This document shows, in pieces, positions 7,878-17,420 of a DNA stretch of 38,822 bases. The notes beneath the pieces were generated by a model. It worked only from the letters and a program-made list of their open reading frames with translations. It had not been told where the DNA came from and searched no databases. Both the position numbers and the translations under genes were made by a program. Origin of the DNA: Bacteroidales bacterium (GTDB taxonomy: Bacteria; Bacteroidota; Bacteroidia; Bacteroidales; Muribaculaceae); NCBI GenBank assembly GCA_029224905.1, contig JAQXVL010000032.1:1-38822 (forward strand), given 5' to 3'. Position 1 is the stretch's first letter, and the number at the start of each line of letters is the position of its first letter.

Positions 7878-7911
7878 TGTCTTAAATTTATTAGGCGGGG
7901 CTCTTTTTTTG
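7871..7911 (+). terminator. Attenuator (intrinsic terminator) of the trp operon
   Basis: AGAGTCCTGTCT (7871-7882) pairs over all 12 positions, wobbles included, with AGGCGGGGCTCT (7893-7904), followed by seven T's. It ends just before the trpB ATG at 7919. Confidence 0.88.
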
Positions 7912-7918
7912 TACGATT

Positions 7919-9100
7919 ATGAGTTATAATGTAAACAGTGAAGGCTTTTATGGTGAATTCGGCGGTGCATATATCCCCGAAATTCTGTATAAGTGCGTCG
8001 AAAATCTTCGACAAAATTATTTGAAGTATATCGATAGCGAGGATTTTCGCAACGAATATATGACGTTGCTTCGCGACTATGTAGGTCGTCCGTCGCCGCT
8101 CTATTACGCCAAGCGGTTGAGCGAGCGCTACGGTGCGAAAATCTATCTCAAGCGTGAAGATTTGAATCACACCGGTGCGCACAAGATTAATAATACGGTC
8201 GGGCAAATACTGTTGGCGCGCCGTATGGGCAAAACGCGCATCATCGCCGAGACCGGTGCCGGACAGCACGGCGTGGCTACGGCAACGGTTTGTGCGCTGA
8301 TGAACATGGAATGTGTTGTCTATATGGGTAAGACCGATGTCGAACGCCAGCGCATCAACGTCGAGAAGATGAAAATGCTCGGCGCGGAGGTGCGTCCGGT
8401 GCTGTCGGGCAACATGACGCTCAAAGATGCCACCAACGAGGCGATTCGCGACTGGTGTTGTCATCCCGACACGACGTTCTACATCATCGGAAGTACCGTC
8501 GGACCGCACCCTTATCCCGATATGGTGGCGCGTCTGCAGAGCGTGATAAGCAGCGAAATACGCGAGCAACTGCAGGAAAAAATCGGTCGCGACTATCCCG
8601 ACTACCTGATGGCATGCGTCGGCGGCGGAAGTAATGCGGCGGGAACAATCTATCACTATCTCGACGATGAGCGCGTTAAGATTGTGCTTGCCGAAGCCGG
8701 CGGGCTGGGCATCGACAGCGGACAAACCGCGGCAACCATCCAACGCGGTACGCTCGGCATTCTTCACGGCAGCCGTACGCTGGTGATGCAGACCGCCGAC
8801 GGACAAATCGTCGAGCCGTATTCGATTTCAGCGGGTCTCGACTATCCCGGCATCGGTCCCATCCATGCCAACTTGGCAAGTTGCGGGCGTGCGCGAGTGC
8901 TTGCCGTCGACGACGCTGAGGCACTTGCAGCAGCCTACGAACTGACGCGTCTCGAAGGCATCATTCCGGCTTTGGAGTCGGCTCACGCCCTGGGCGCGCT
9001 ACCTAAGATGAAGTTCAATCCCGACGACGTGGTAGTGCTCACTGTCAGCGGTCGCGGCGACAAAGATATCGAAACCTATTTGAAACATATAAACGATTAA
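7919..9100 (+). CDS. trpB: Tryptophan synthase beta chain
   Basis: 393 aa, the usual length. It joins indole and serine to tryptophan using PLP and pairs with TrpA to form the alpha2beta2 complex. The PLP lysine is Lys89 in REDLNHTGAHKINN, and the phosphate-binding loop CVGGGSNAAG is intact, as are the GEFGGAYIPE start of the protein and the GRGDKDIETY C-terminal motif. It is the first gene of the operon trpBEGDCFA, starting 8 bp after the attenuator T run, and is 5 bp from trpE. Having trpB first and trpA last is the arrangement found in Bacteroides. Confidence 0.97.
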   Translation: MSYNVNSEGFYGEFGGAYIPEILYKCVENLRQNYLKYIDSEDFRNEYMTLLRDYVGRPSPLYYAKRLSERYGAKIYLKREDLNHTGAHKINNTVGQILLARRMGKTRIIAETGAGQHGVATATVCALMNMECVVYMGKTDVERQRINVEKMKMLGAEVRPVLSGNMTLKDATNEAIRDWCCHPDTTFYIIGSTVGPHPYPDMVARLQSVISSEIREQLQEKIGRDYPDYLMACVGGGSNAAGTIYHYLDDERVKIVLAEAGGLGIDSGQTAATIQRGTLGILHGSRTLVMQTADGQIVEPYSISAGLDYPGIGPIHANLASCGRARVLAVDDAEALAAAYELTRLEGIIPALESAHALGALPKMKFNPDDVVVLTVSGRGDKDIETYLKHIND

Positions 9101-9105
9101 ACCTT

Positions 9106-10506
9106 ATGGCTAAGTATAAATATCATACCGTACATAAGACCGTGCTCGGCGACATTCATACGCCGGTAAGCACCTACTTGAAGTTGCGCGACTTGTTTCC
9201 GCAGAGCGCATTGATGGAGAGTTCGGACTACCATGGCAGCGAGAACAATCGCTCGTTCATCGGTCTCAAGCCGATAGCGCACGTCGAGGTGTCGCACGGC
9301 ACGGCTTCGCTGGTCTATCCCGACGGGACGTGCGAGCGGCACGCCATCGATGCTGACTATACATGCGCTCGCGCCGTGTCCGATTTCATTGCGTCGTTTG
9401 AGGTCACCGGCGAGGCAAGCAACTATTGCGGACTCTACGGCTATACGTCGTTCAACGCCGTGCGCTATCTGGAGAACATCGCCGTGAAAGATTCCACCGA
9501 GAGCGTCAACGATGCGCCCGACATTTTGTATATCTTGTATAAATATATAATCGTTTTCAATGGCTATAAGAGCGAAATGATGCTTTTGGAGATGGTTTCC
9601 GACGGCGAAAGCGACCATCTCGACCGCGTGGAGGCGGCTATAAACAATCCGCGGATGCCTATCTACGACTTTCATCCCGTGGGCGAAACGTCGTCGACTC
9701 TTACCGACGAGCAGCACAAGGCAAACGTGCGCGCCTGCATTGCCCACTGCCTTCGCGGCGACACCTTCCAAGTGGTGCCTTCGCGGCGATTCGTGCAGAA
9801 TTTCTATGGCGACGACTTCAAACTCTACCGCGCTTTGCGCAGCATCAATCCTTCGCCGTATCTCTTCTATTTCGACTTCGGCGGATTTCGCATCTTCGGC
9901 TCGTCGCCCGAAACGCATTGTCGCATCGAAGGGGGTAGGGCGTATATCGACCCCATTGCCGGCACAACAAAGCGCACCGGCAATCCGGAGCAAGACGCAC
10001 GCAATGCCGAATATCTGCGCAACGACCCCAAAGAGAATGCCGAGCACGTTATGCTCGTCGACTTGGCGCGCAACGACCTCAGTCGCAACTGCCACGACGT
10101 CAAAGTCGACTTCTATAAGGATATGCAGTTCTATAGCCACGTCATCCATTTGGTGAGTCGTGTCAGCGGTATGCTCAACGAAGATGCCAACCCCATCGAA
10201 GCGTTTTTCGACACCTTCCCGGCGGGTACGCTCAGCGGAGCGCCGAAAGTGCGCGCCATGCAGATTATCAGCGAGTTGGAGCCGCACAACCGCGGCCCGT
10301 ACGGCGGCTGCATCGGCTATATCGGGCTGAACGGCAACCTCAACCAGGCAATCACCATACGCACGTTCGTGAGCCGTAACGGGCAGTTGTGGTTCCAAGC
10401 CGGCGGCGGTGTCGTTGCTCGCAGCGATGAGGAGTACGAACTTCAAGAGGTCAACAACAAACTCGGTGCGCTCAAGAAAGCCATCAGCATTGCCGAGATA
10501 ATGTAA
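9106..10506 (+). CDS. trpE: Anthranilate synthase component I
   Basis: 466 aa. It makes anthranilate from chorismate using ammonia supplied by TrpG. The N-terminal part carries a tryptophan feedback-site motif of the LLES type (LMESSD, residues 36-41). The C-terminal chorismate-binding domain has FYFDFGGFRIFGSSPE, DPIAGTTKRTG, LVDLARNDLSRNC, GTLSGAPKVRAM and GPYGGCIGYIG. It is 11 bp upstream of a GGAGGA-preceded region leading to trpG. Expected control is by leader attenuation and by product feedback. Confidence 0.96.
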   Translation: MAKYKYHTVHKTVLGDIHTPVSTYLKLRDLFPQSALMESSDYHGSENNRSFIGLKPIAHVEVSHGTASLVYPDGTCERHAIDADYTCARAVSDFIASFEVTGEASNYCGLYGYTSFNAVRYLENIAVKDSTESVNDAPDILYILYKYIIVFNGYKSEMMLLEMVSDGESDHLDRVEAAINNPRMPIYDFHPVGETSSTLTDEQHKANVRACIAHCLRGDTFQVVPSRRFVQNFYGDDFKLYRALRSINPSPYLFYFDFGGFRIFGSSPETHCRIEGGRAYIDPIAGTTKRTGNPEQDARNAEYLRNDPKENAEHVMLVDLARNDLSRNCHDVKVDFYKDMQFYSHVIHLVSRVSGMLNEDANPIEAFFDTFPAGTLSGAPKVRAMQIISELEPHNRGPYGGCIGYIGLNGNLNQAITIRTFVSRNGQLWFQAGGGVVARSDEEYELQEVNNKLGALKKAISIAEIM

Positions 10507-10523
10507 AACGGAGGAGATTGATT

Positions 10524-11108
10524 ATGAGCAAATTAGTTATAGTAGACAATTACGATTCGTTCACCTACAACCTTGCGCACGCCTTTCGCGAATTGGGCGA
10601 GCAGGTGACGGTGCTGCGTAACGACCAATTTGAACTTCAAGATATTGCCGAGTTCGACAGAATAGTATTGTCGCCTGGACCGGGCATCCCCGAGGAGTCG
10701 GGGCTGCTGCTGCCGGTCATTCGCGAGTATGCCGGAGTGAAGCCGATGTTCGGCGTATGCCTTGGCGAGCAAGCCATGGCGGTGGCTTTCGGCGGACGAC
10801 TGATAAACCTCAGCGACGTTTTCCACGGCTTGCAGACGCCCGTCACTTACCTAATCGACGGCGACAGCCCTCTTGACCCGATATTCTTCGGACTGTCGAA
10901 CCCTATGGAGGCGGGAAGATACCATTCGTGGGTTGTCGACCGCGATTACTTGCCCGATTGTCTCGAGGTGACTGCTGTCAGCCCGGAAGGACAAGTTATG
11001 GGGTTGCGACATCGGCAGTTTAATATGCACGCCGTGCAATTTCACCCCGAGTCGGTCTTGACGCCCGAGGGCGCAAAATTGTTGAAAAATTGGTTGAACA
11101 TTGACTGA
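10524..11108 (+). CDS. trpG: Anthranilate synthase component II, glutamine amidotransferase
   Basis: 194 aa from the ATG at 10524; the TTG at 10518 in the same frame is less likely. It releases ammonia from glutamine for TrpE. The class I amidotransferase signature is present: PGPGIPEESG (oxyanion strand), nucleophile Cys79 in FGVCLGEQ, and the His/Glu pair in VQFHPESV. The usual Gln-His after CLG is Glu-Gln here. A GGAGGA stretch at 10510-10515 is a plausible Shine-Dalgarno site, unusual in this phylum, where ribosome binding rarely depends on one. The pabA role cannot be excluded from sequence alone, but the operon context favours TrpG. Confidence 0.95.
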   Translation: MSKLVIVDNYDSFTYNLAHAFRELGEQVTVLRNDQFELQDIAEFDRIVLSPGPGIPEESGLLLPVIREYAGVKPMFGVCLGEQAMAVAFGGRLINLSDVFHGLQTPVTYLIDGDSPLDPIFFGLSNPMEAGRYHSWVVDRDYLPDCLEVTAVSPEGQVMGLRHRQFNMHAVQFHPESVLTPEGAKLLKNWLNID

Positions 11109-11115
11109 TGGAATT

Positions 11116-12111
11116 ATGAAAGAGATACTTAAACGAATAATATCAGGCGAAGAACTCTCGCAAGCGGAGACTCGGCAAATAATGCTGAGCATAATAGAGC
11201 AACGCTATGCCGACGTGCAAATTGCTGCATTTTTGACAGCGTTGGAGATGCGCGGTGTGACTGTCGACGAACTTCTCGGGCTCCGCGAAGGATTGCTCGA
11301 AACGGGACGTCGCGTCGACTTGTCGCCGTTCGAGCCTATCGACATTGTCGGCACCGGCGGCGACGGCAAAAACACGTTCAACATATCGACATGCGCATGC
11401 TTTGTCGTTGCCGGAGCGGGCTACAAAGTGGCTAAACACGGCAACTATGCATCGACGAGCGTCAGCGGTGCGAGCAATGTGCTCGAAGAACACGGCGTGA
11501 AGTTTTGCGCCGACCCCGACCGCCTTCGCAGTGCTCTCGACAAGGTGGGCATCGTCTATCTTCACGCTCCGCTGTTTGCCAACGGTATGAAGGCGGTTGC
11601 CCCCGTGCGTAAAGGTCTTGCCGTGCCGACGTGCTTCAACCTGCTCGGACCGCTTGTCAACCCTTCGCGACCCGGCAATCAGTTGCTTGGCGTGGCTACT
11701 CTCAAGCAATTGCGCCTTTATAGCCGCGTCTATGAGCGCCTCGGCATCAACTACGGCATCGTTAACAGCATCGACGGCTACGACGAAGTGTCGTTGACCG
11801 ACGATTTTAAGATAAAGACTAACGGCTACGAGCGCATCATTAGTCCCGAGGAAGTTGGCTTTGCACGCATCGACGGCGCCGACATCTATGGCGGTGCGAC
11901 TCGTGAGGAGGCTAAGGCAGTGTTCGACAACGTGCTCGAGGGCACGGCATTGCGCTCGCAAATCGACGTCGTTGTGGCTAATGCCGCTATGGCAATCCGT
12001 GTGCTCGACGCCGAAAAATCGGTTGAAGAGTGTGTTGCCGTGGCTCGAGAGTCGATTGAGTCGGGCAAGGCGTTTGCGAAGTTGAAACAATTTGTTGAAT
12101 TTTTCTCGTAA
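11116..12111 (+). CDS. trpD: Anthranilate phosphoribosyltransferase
   Basis: 331 aa from the ATG at 11116, 7 bp after trpG; the in-frame TTG at 11101 would overlap trpG and is not favoured. It transfers the phosphoribosyl group of PRPP to anthranilate. The PRPP-binding signature GTGGDGKNTFNIST and KHGNYASTSVSGASNVLE are intact, as are LHAPLFANGMKAVAPVRK and LLGPLVNPSRPGNQLLGV. It is not fused to TrpG, unlike in enterobacteria. Confidence 0.96.
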   Translation: MKEILKRIISGEELSQAETRQIMLSIIEQRYADVQIAAFLTALEMRGVTVDELLGLREGLLETGRRVDLSPFEPIDIVGTGGDGKNTFNISTCACFVVAGAGYKVAKHGNYASTSVSGASNVLEEHGVKFCADPDRLRSALDKVGIVYLHAPLFANGMKAVAPVRKGLAVPTCFNLLGPLVNPSRPGNQLLGVATLKQLRLYSRVYERLGINYGIVNSIDGYDEVSLTDDFKIKTNGYERIISPEEVGFARIDGADIYGGATREEAKAVFDNVLEGTALRSQIDVVVANAAMAIRVLDAEKSVEECVAVARESIESGKAFAKLKQFVEFFS

Positions 12112-12117
12112 CCTGTC

Positions 12118-12912
12118 ATGGCTGATATCCTTCAAACAATCGTAGCGCACAAGCGAGAAGAAGTGGCTCGCGCAAAGGAGCGGTGCAGTATGCAGTCGTT
12201 GTTGGCACGGCTCGACGGCGTCGACGGCTGCCGTCGTTCGTTGCGCAAATCATTGCTGGAGTCGCCGACAGGCATCATCGCCGAGTTCAAGCGCAAGTCG
12301 CCCTCAAAGGGATGGATTAACCGCGAGGCTCGTCCCGAGGTCGTCACTTCGTCGTACTGCGCCGGCGGTGCTTCGGCTTGTTCAATCCTTACCGACAGCG
12401 AATTCTTCGGTGGCTCGACCGACGACGTCATCGCTGCCCGTCCTGTGGTGACTGTCCCCATTCTTCGCAAAGATTTTATGATTGACGAATACCAGATTGT
12501 TGAGGCAAAATGCATCGGCGCTGACGTCGTCCTGCTCATTGCCGCCGCGCTGACAGTCGAACAGTGCTGTCGGCTCGCACACACCGCTCACCAACTCGGT
12601 TTGGAAACAATTCTGGAAGTGCACGGCATTGCCGAACTCGACTATCTCAACGACGATATCGACGTGGTCGGCGTGAACAATCGCAACTTGGGCTCGTTCG
12701 TTACCTCGGTCGAAAATTCGTTCCGCTTAGCCGACGCTATTCCGTCGAACTGCTTGAAAATCAGCGAAAGCGGTATCTCGGACGTTGCCACAATTCGCCA
12801 ACTTCGCAGCGTGGGCTATCGCGGATTTTTGATAGGCGAACGCTTTATGAAAACCGACAATCCCGGCGCGCATTTGGCTAAATTTGTAGAAGAAATCAAC
12901 CTATGCGACTAA
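12118..12912 (+). CDS. trpC: Indole-3-glycerol phosphate synthase
   Basis: 264 aa, single-domain TIM barrel. It closes the indole ring from CdRP. Typical motifs are AEFKRKSPSKGWI, ILTDSEFFGGS, PILRKDFMIDEYQI, LEVHGIAELD, VGVNNRNL, ISESGI and FLIGERFM. It starts 6 bp after trpD and its end overlaps the trpF start by 10 bp, which suggests translational coupling. Confidence 0.96.
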   Translation: MADILQTIVAHKREEVARAKERCSMQSLLARLDGVDGCRRSLRKSLLESPTGIIAEFKRKSPSKGWINREARPEVVTSSYCAGGASACSILTDSEFFGGSTDDVIAARPVVTVPILRKDFMIDEYQIVEAKCIGADVVLLIAAALTVEQCCRLAHTAHQLGLETILEVHGIAELDYLNDDIDVVGVNNRNLGSFVTSVENSFRLADAIPSNCLKISESGISDVATIRQLRSVGYRGFLIGERFMKTDNPGAHLAKFVEEINLCD

Positions 12913-13529
12913 TCAGAAAACTCTGCGGAATGCGCCTCGCCGACAACATCCGTCGTGCGGAACGGCTCGACCTCGACTGGATGGGATTCATCTTCTGGAG
13001 CGGGTCGAAGCGCTACGTCGGCGAGCGAATCTCTTACGTGCCGGAGCATGTACGTCCGTTCGGCGTGTTCGTCAATGCCGACGTAGACGAGATTGTCGCC
13101 ACGGTAGCAGCCAATCTCCTCGGCGGCGTGCAACTCCACGGCGCGGAAAACGTTGAATTTTGCCACCGTTTGCGCGAACTCTTGCCCGACGACGTATTGA
13201 TGGTCAAGGCAATAGCCATATCCGGCGCAGAAGATGCACAGCGATCGTCAGCCTACGACGAAAGCGTCGACTATCTGCTCTTCGACACCCGTTGCAGCGG
13301 ATATGGTGGCAGTGGATGTGCCTTCGATTGGAGCACGCTCGACAGTTACACCGGGCGTACGCCGTTTCTGCTCAGCGGCGGCATCGGCATCGACTCAGTC
13401 GACATGTTGCATCGATTCAGCCATCCGCGCTTGGCGGGCGTCGACATCAACAGCCGTTTTGAACTCAGTCCCGGCGTAAAAGACATCGACCTCGTCGCAG
13501 ATTTTTTAAACCAAATAAACGATTTGTAA
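12903..13529 (+). CDS. trpF: Phosphoribosylanthranilate isomerase
   Basis: 208 aa. It carries out the Amadori rearrangement of PRA to CdRP. The catalytic Cys is in KLCGMR (residue 8) and the catalytic Asp in LLFDTRCSGYGGSG; the phosphate-binding LLSGGI near residue 157 and the usual GVDINSRFE end are present. The ATG lies inside the trpC 3' end. It is separate from trpC, unlike the fused E. coli enzyme. Confidence 0.94.
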   Translation: MRLIRKLCGMRLADNIRRAERLDLDWMGFIFWSGSKRYVGERISYVPEHVRPFGVFVNADVDEIVATVAANLLGGVQLHGAENVEFCHRLRELLPDDVLMVKAIAISGAEDAQRSSAYDESVDYLLFDTRCSGYGGSGCAFDWSTLDSYTGRTPFLLSGGIGIDSVDMLHRFSHPRLAGVDINSRFELSPGVKDIDLVADFLNQINDL

Positions 13530-13547
13530 ACACAACAATTTACCACT

Positions 13548-14324
13548 ATGAATAGAATAAACCGACTTTTCAGCGAAAAGAAAAACAACATACTTTCACT
13601 CTACTTCTGCGCCGGGCATCCCACGCTTGACAGCGCGCCGCACATCATCGAAACGCTTGCCGGCGGCGGCATCGACATGATTGAGGTAGGCATCCCGTTC
13701 AGCGACCCGATGGCAGACGGTCCGGTGATACAAGACGCGGCAACCAAAGCTCTTCGCAACGGCATGACGCTCGCCACGCTCTTCGACCAACTTGGAGGCA
13801 TTCGTTCGCGCGGCATCGACGTGCCTATCATCTTGATGGGCTATCTCAACCCGATTATGCAATTCGGCTTCGAGGAGTGTTGCCGACGTGCAGCAGAATG
13901 TGGCGTAGACGGATTTATCATTCCCGATTTGCCGTTCAAAGACTATCTGCGCGATTTTCGCCCCGTCAGCGAGCGCTACGGACTGCGCATCATTATGCTC
14001 ATCACGCCCGAAACCGAGGACGAGCGCATTCGCTTCATCGACGACCATACCGACGGATTTATCTATATGGTTTCGTCGGCGGCAACGACCGGTGCGCAAC
14101 GCAGTTTCGACGAAGCCAAGCAGGAATATTTCCGCCGAATCGATGCCATGAATTTACATAATCCGCGAATGATAGGCTTCGGCATCAGCAACCGTCAGAC
14201 GCTCACGTCAGCCATGGCGAACGCTTCCGGTGCCATTATCGGTTCGAAGTTTGTCACGCTGCTCGACCAAACCGGCTCGCCCGAAGAAGCCCTCCGCCTC
14301 CTCCGCGCCGCCCTGGAGCAATAG
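13548..14324 (+). CDS. trpA: Tryptophan synthase alpha chain
   Basis: 258 aa. It cleaves indole-3-glycerol phosphate and passes indole to TrpB. Both catalytic acids are in the motif MIEVGIPFSDPMADGPVIQ (E. coli Glu49 and Asp60), and GFIIPDLPF, FIYMVSSAATTGAQ and IGFGIS are typical. It is the last gene of the operon, 18 bp after trpF. All seven pathway genes from chorismate to tryptophan are present and intact. Confidence 0.96.
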   Translation: MNRINRLFSEKKNNILSLYFCAGHPTLDSAPHIIETLAGGGIDMIEVGIPFSDPMADGPVIQDAATKALRNGMTLATLFDQLGGIRSRGIDVPIILMGYLNPIMQFGFEECCRRAAECGVDGFIIPDLPFKDYLRDFRPVSERYGLRIIMLITPETEDERIRFIDDHTDGFIYMVSSAATTGAQRSFDEAKQEYFRRIDAMNLHNPRMIGFGISNRQTLTSAMANASGAIIGSKFVTLLDQTGSPEEALRLLRAALEQ

Positions 14325-14351
14325 ATAGGGGCGCCGACGCGTTATTGGTTG

Positions 14352-14380
14352 AATCACTATATAAGTCTTTTTTAGTGATT
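14352..14380 (+). terminator. Weak hairpin downstream of trpA
   Basis: AATCACTA (14352-14359) and TAGTGATT (14373-14380) form an 8-bp stem with a T-rich loop. There is no strong T run, so its role as the operon terminator is tentative. Nothing else recognisable lies in 14325-14510. Confidence 0.4.
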
Positions 14381-14510
14381 ATTTATGTGGGTGTGGTGAA
14401 TGAATATGCATATCTTGTTTGTGTAAGGCATGTGATTGGGTAAACGTCGTATAATCAGCTTGTTACGAAAATCGTCACACTTTTATGAGGGACTTTCGGC
14501 GAAATTACAT

Positions 14511-17312
14511 TTACAACTTGGTTGTGAATGTGTATCGTCCGGAGCCGATGCGGTGGGTTTCGTTGCCGTTGCGCGACGGAACGACCACGGTGCAACGCGT
14601 GTTGGCGGGCACTGTCACCTTGAGCGTGAAACGGTCGCCTTTGCGCTTCCATTCGCTTTCGATTCTGCCATACATCGTGTCGTGATGCGCTTTTACCCAT
14701 GTGAGATGCTCGACGGCGGTCGGCGCTATCGTGAACGACGCAAATCCCGGCTCGTCGGCGCGTATTCCGGCAAGGAACTTATAGTAATATGCGCTGATAA
14801 GGGCAAACGGCAAGTGATTGCGCGATGCGCGGCCGTCCCAGTTTTCCCACATTGTGGTGGAATTGTTGCTGAGCATATAAGTAAAACCGGGATATTCGGG
14901 CTGAGTTGCGACGCGGTAGGCAGTTTCGGGGTCGTGCAGCGGCAGGTAGTTCATAATTGCCGGCGTGCCGAGAAATCCGGTGCCGATGCGGTAGTTGTGC
15001 GCAGCCAGGTCGGCAATCAGTCGGTCGAGCACGGGTTTGCGACTTTCTTCGGGCACAAGTCCGTATTCGAGGGCGACGGCGGCAGGTGCTTGTCGGTAGC
15101 CGTCGGTGTCGATAGTGCCGTGATAAGATGCCGACGACGCATCGAAAAACTCTTGGTTGAAGCCTTCGGTAAACACTTTTGCACAACGCTGCAGGCTGTC
15201 GGCAACGGCTGTGTTACCCGTCAGGCGAGCCAATTCCGAGGTGGCGCGGAGGCAGTAAGCGTGCGATGCCGTGCCATAGTAAGGCGTGCCTTCCGGTGGT
15301 GCCATGGTGAAGCCCGGTTTGTCGTATGTGGGCGACACCCAGTCGCCGAGCACATCGTTGATTATCCGTGGATTGCCATTGAGGGTGCGTTTTGAACTGT
15401 TGAGCAGGAATCTCTTCATGCAGCCCATGTGCTCCCGAGCGGGACGCAGTTCGGCGTAGTGCTTGTAGAGGTCGCTCGACACGTGCATCAGAGCCGATGG
15501 CCACGTGGTAGAACTGTTGATGTCGTAGTTTGTGCTGGGAGCCACTGTCGGCAGCGAGCCGTCGGGACTTTCCGAATCGACAAGACAACGCAACCAGTTG
15601 CGGTAGAAGTTTGCCATGTCGAAGTTGTACATTGCCGCTTCGGCAGCGATAAATGCGTCGGCTGTCCAGCCTTGCTTTTCGCGGTGCGGACAGTCGGTGG
15701 GGATGCTCATAAAGTTGCTGAACATCGAGTTTGTGCTGTTGCGTTGCAGTTGGTTGATGGCATCGTCGCTGCATTCAAACGAGCCGGCGCTCTGCAAATC
15801 GGTGTGCACGGGAATGCTTTCCACGCCGAGCACTTTCACGCCCTCGTCGGCGGTAATGCGCACATATTGGAATCCCTTGTATGAGAAATGGCATTCAAAA
15901 GTCTCGCCGTCGGCATCTCCCTTGAGGATGTAGCCGTTCTGCTGCCTTACGCGCATTTCGCTGTCGTAGAACCGGGCATATTCTTCCACATCCATCGGAA
16001 ATGAGCGCCGATAGTCGGGCAACCACGGCACCAACAGCGTGTCGCTGACCACTTCGCAATATTCAACCATAACGCGCTGTCCGCGTTGCCCTTCGACCTT
16101 CACTCGCGCCCAGCCGGCAAGGTTTTTGCCCATATCGTAGACGGTTTCCTTCGAGTTGCGTACGATGGTTTTTACGGGTTTAATTCCTGCAAACCGTCGA
16201 ATCGGCGGTTGTACTTGATATTTCAGTTTGGCGTTCCAATCGACTTCCACAGCGGGCGTCCATGCCGAGTCGTCGAATCGTGTGCAGTTCCAGCCTTCGT
16301 TCTCCTGCCGAGCGTCGTAGATTTCGCCCAGGCGTGTGTCGTCGTAGACAATCGGTCCGGCGGCGATGCGCCACGAGCCGTCGGTGCCTATCTCGCTCAC
16401 CGAGCCGTCGGCATATTCGATGCGAAGCAGCGCCAGCGCCTTGGGCTGTCCCACCCATTCGCTTTGGTTCAGTCGCCAAATGTCGTTACTTAGAGGATTA
16501 TACTGTCCGCGACCTATCATCATTCCGATGGCGTTATCGCCACGGCGTAGCATTGTCGACACGTCGTAGACCGAGTAGGCTGTGTGCTTGTTGTAGTAAG
16601 TCCATCCCGGGTCGAGTACATGGTCGCCGACGCGCTGCCCGTTGACGAACGCCTCGTAGTAGCCCAAGCCGGTGACGTAGAGCATCGCCCTTACAGGCTC
16701 AGCCGTAACGGCGAACGATTTTCGCATGAGCGGCGACGGGTCGTAGGCAGGTTTGGTCATCTCGGCGATGTCCCAAATTGTCTTGTTCATGCCGTTGAAT
16801 AGCGGCCAGTCGAGTTTTTCGCGGTCTTTTTCCCACGCCTTTTGCTGCCTCCACTGCTCGCGCCATACCGAATCGGGCTTCGCCGAAATCCAACGAGCCG
16901 GCGCCCAGTCGGACGCATCGAGTGCGCCCATTGCCCACTGAGCCGTCGTGCTCCAGCGCGAAGTGTTTCCTTTTTCGTCCCAGATGCGAACTTTCCAATA
17001 GCAGCGGCTGAACGACTGCAACGCTTTGCCGTCGTATTCAGTCGTTACCGAGTTGCCGGTGCGACGTCCGCTGTCCCACAGGTCCGGGCTGTCGGCGTCG
17101 AGCAATTCTTTGCTGCTTGCCACCATCACTTGCCAGGCGCTTTGCGCAGCGTTGCGCTCGTCGCTCTTCATTTGCCAACTCAACAGCGGATGCGGGCAGT
17201 CGATGCCCAACGGCGTTGTGGCATATTCGCATCGCAGATTGTCGACAACAGCCGCTTGTGCGCCTGTTGCCATCGCCATGCTTGCCACTATTGTAAGAAG
17301 TATTTTCCTCAT
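14511..17312 (-). CDS. Glycoside hydrolase family 78 (alpha-L-rhamnosidase), exported
   Basis: 933 aa. A signal peptide (MRKILLTIVASMAMATGAQA) is followed by the usual GH78 order: an N-terminal beta domain (NLRCEYATTPLGIDCPHPLLSW), a second domain with YVTGLGYYEAFVNGQRVGDHVLDPGWT near 212-238, an Rha-binding beta domain, and the (alpha/alpha)6 catalytic domain. The catalytic segment TDCPHREKQGWTADAF (539-554) carries the conserved acidic residues Asp540, Glu545 and Asp552, with Glu558 following. A C-terminal sheet domain (YTFTTKL end) closes the protein. It would remove terminal alpha-L-rhamnose from plant or microbial glycans in the periplasm or at the surface. It is monocistronic and not beside a SusC/SusD pair. 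Confidence 0.9.
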   Translation of the reverse strand: MRKILLTIVASMAMATGAQAAVVDNLRCEYATTPLGIDCPHPLLSWQMKSDERNAAQSAWQVMVASSKELLDADSPDLWDSGRRTGNSVTTEYDGKALQSFSRCYWKVRIWDEKGNTSRWSTTAQWAMGALDASDWAPARWISAKPDSVWREQWRQQKAWEKDREKLDWPLFNGMNKTIWDIAEMTKPAYDPSPLMRKSFAVTAEPVRAMLYVTGLGYYEAFVNGQRVGDHVLDPGWTYYNKHTAYSVYDVSTMLRRGDNAIGMMIGRGQYNPLSNDIWRLNQSEWVGQPKALALLRIEYADGSVSEIGTDGSWRIAAGPIVYDDTRLGEIYDARQENEGWNCTRFDDSAWTPAVEVDWNAKLKYQVQPPIRRFAGIKPVKTIVRNSKETVYDMGKNLAGWARVKVEGQRGQRVMVEYCEVVSDTLLVPWLPDYRRSFPMDVEEYARFYDSEMRVRQQNGYILKGDADGETFECHFSYKGFQYVRITADEGVKVLGVESIPVHTDLQSAGSFECSDDAINQLQRNSTNSMFSNFMSIPTDCPHREKQGWTADAFIAAEAAMYNFDMANFYRNWLRCLVDSESPDGSLPTVAPSTNYDINSSTTWPSALMHVSSDLYKHYAELRPAREHMGCMKRFLLNSSKRTLNGNPRIINDVLGDWVSPTYDKPGFTMAPPEGTPYYGTASHAYCLRATSELARLTGNTAVADSLQRCAKVFTEGFNQEFFDASSASYHGTIDTDGYRQAPAAVALEYGLVPEESRKPVLDRLIADLAAHNYRIGTGFLGTPAIMNYLPLHDPETAYRVATQPEYPGFTYMLSNNSTTMWENWDGRASRNHLPFALISAYYYKFLAGIRADEPGFASFTIAPTAVEHLTWVKAHHDTMYGRIESEWKRKGDRFTLKVTVPANTRCTVVVPSRNGNETHRIGSGRYTFTTKL

Positions 17313-17339
17313 AAATTGTGTACGTTAAGATTAACATAG

Positions 17340-17347
17340 CAAATTTA
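17340..17347 (-). promoter_or_regulatory. -7 box for the GH78 gene
   Basis: The minus strand reads TAAATTTG, 27 bp upstream of the ATG at 17312. Confidence 0.5.
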
Positions 17348-17420
17348 TGCAAAATACGCCGCAACAATACCCTGTCTTGTTCAAATTATTGTCGCAAATG
17401 TGCCAAATTGCGCATATTAG

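Noticed and set aside
7784..8806. 340-codon minus-strand open frame over trpB and the attenuator
   Set aside because: It would run through the attenuator and the trpB gene in antisense; no family resemblance.
9097..10446. 449-codon minus-strand open frame
   Set aside because: Antisense shadow of trpE; the long length reflects codon bias of the real gene.
11143..12150. 335-codon minus-strand open frame
   Set aside because: Antisense shadow of trpD.
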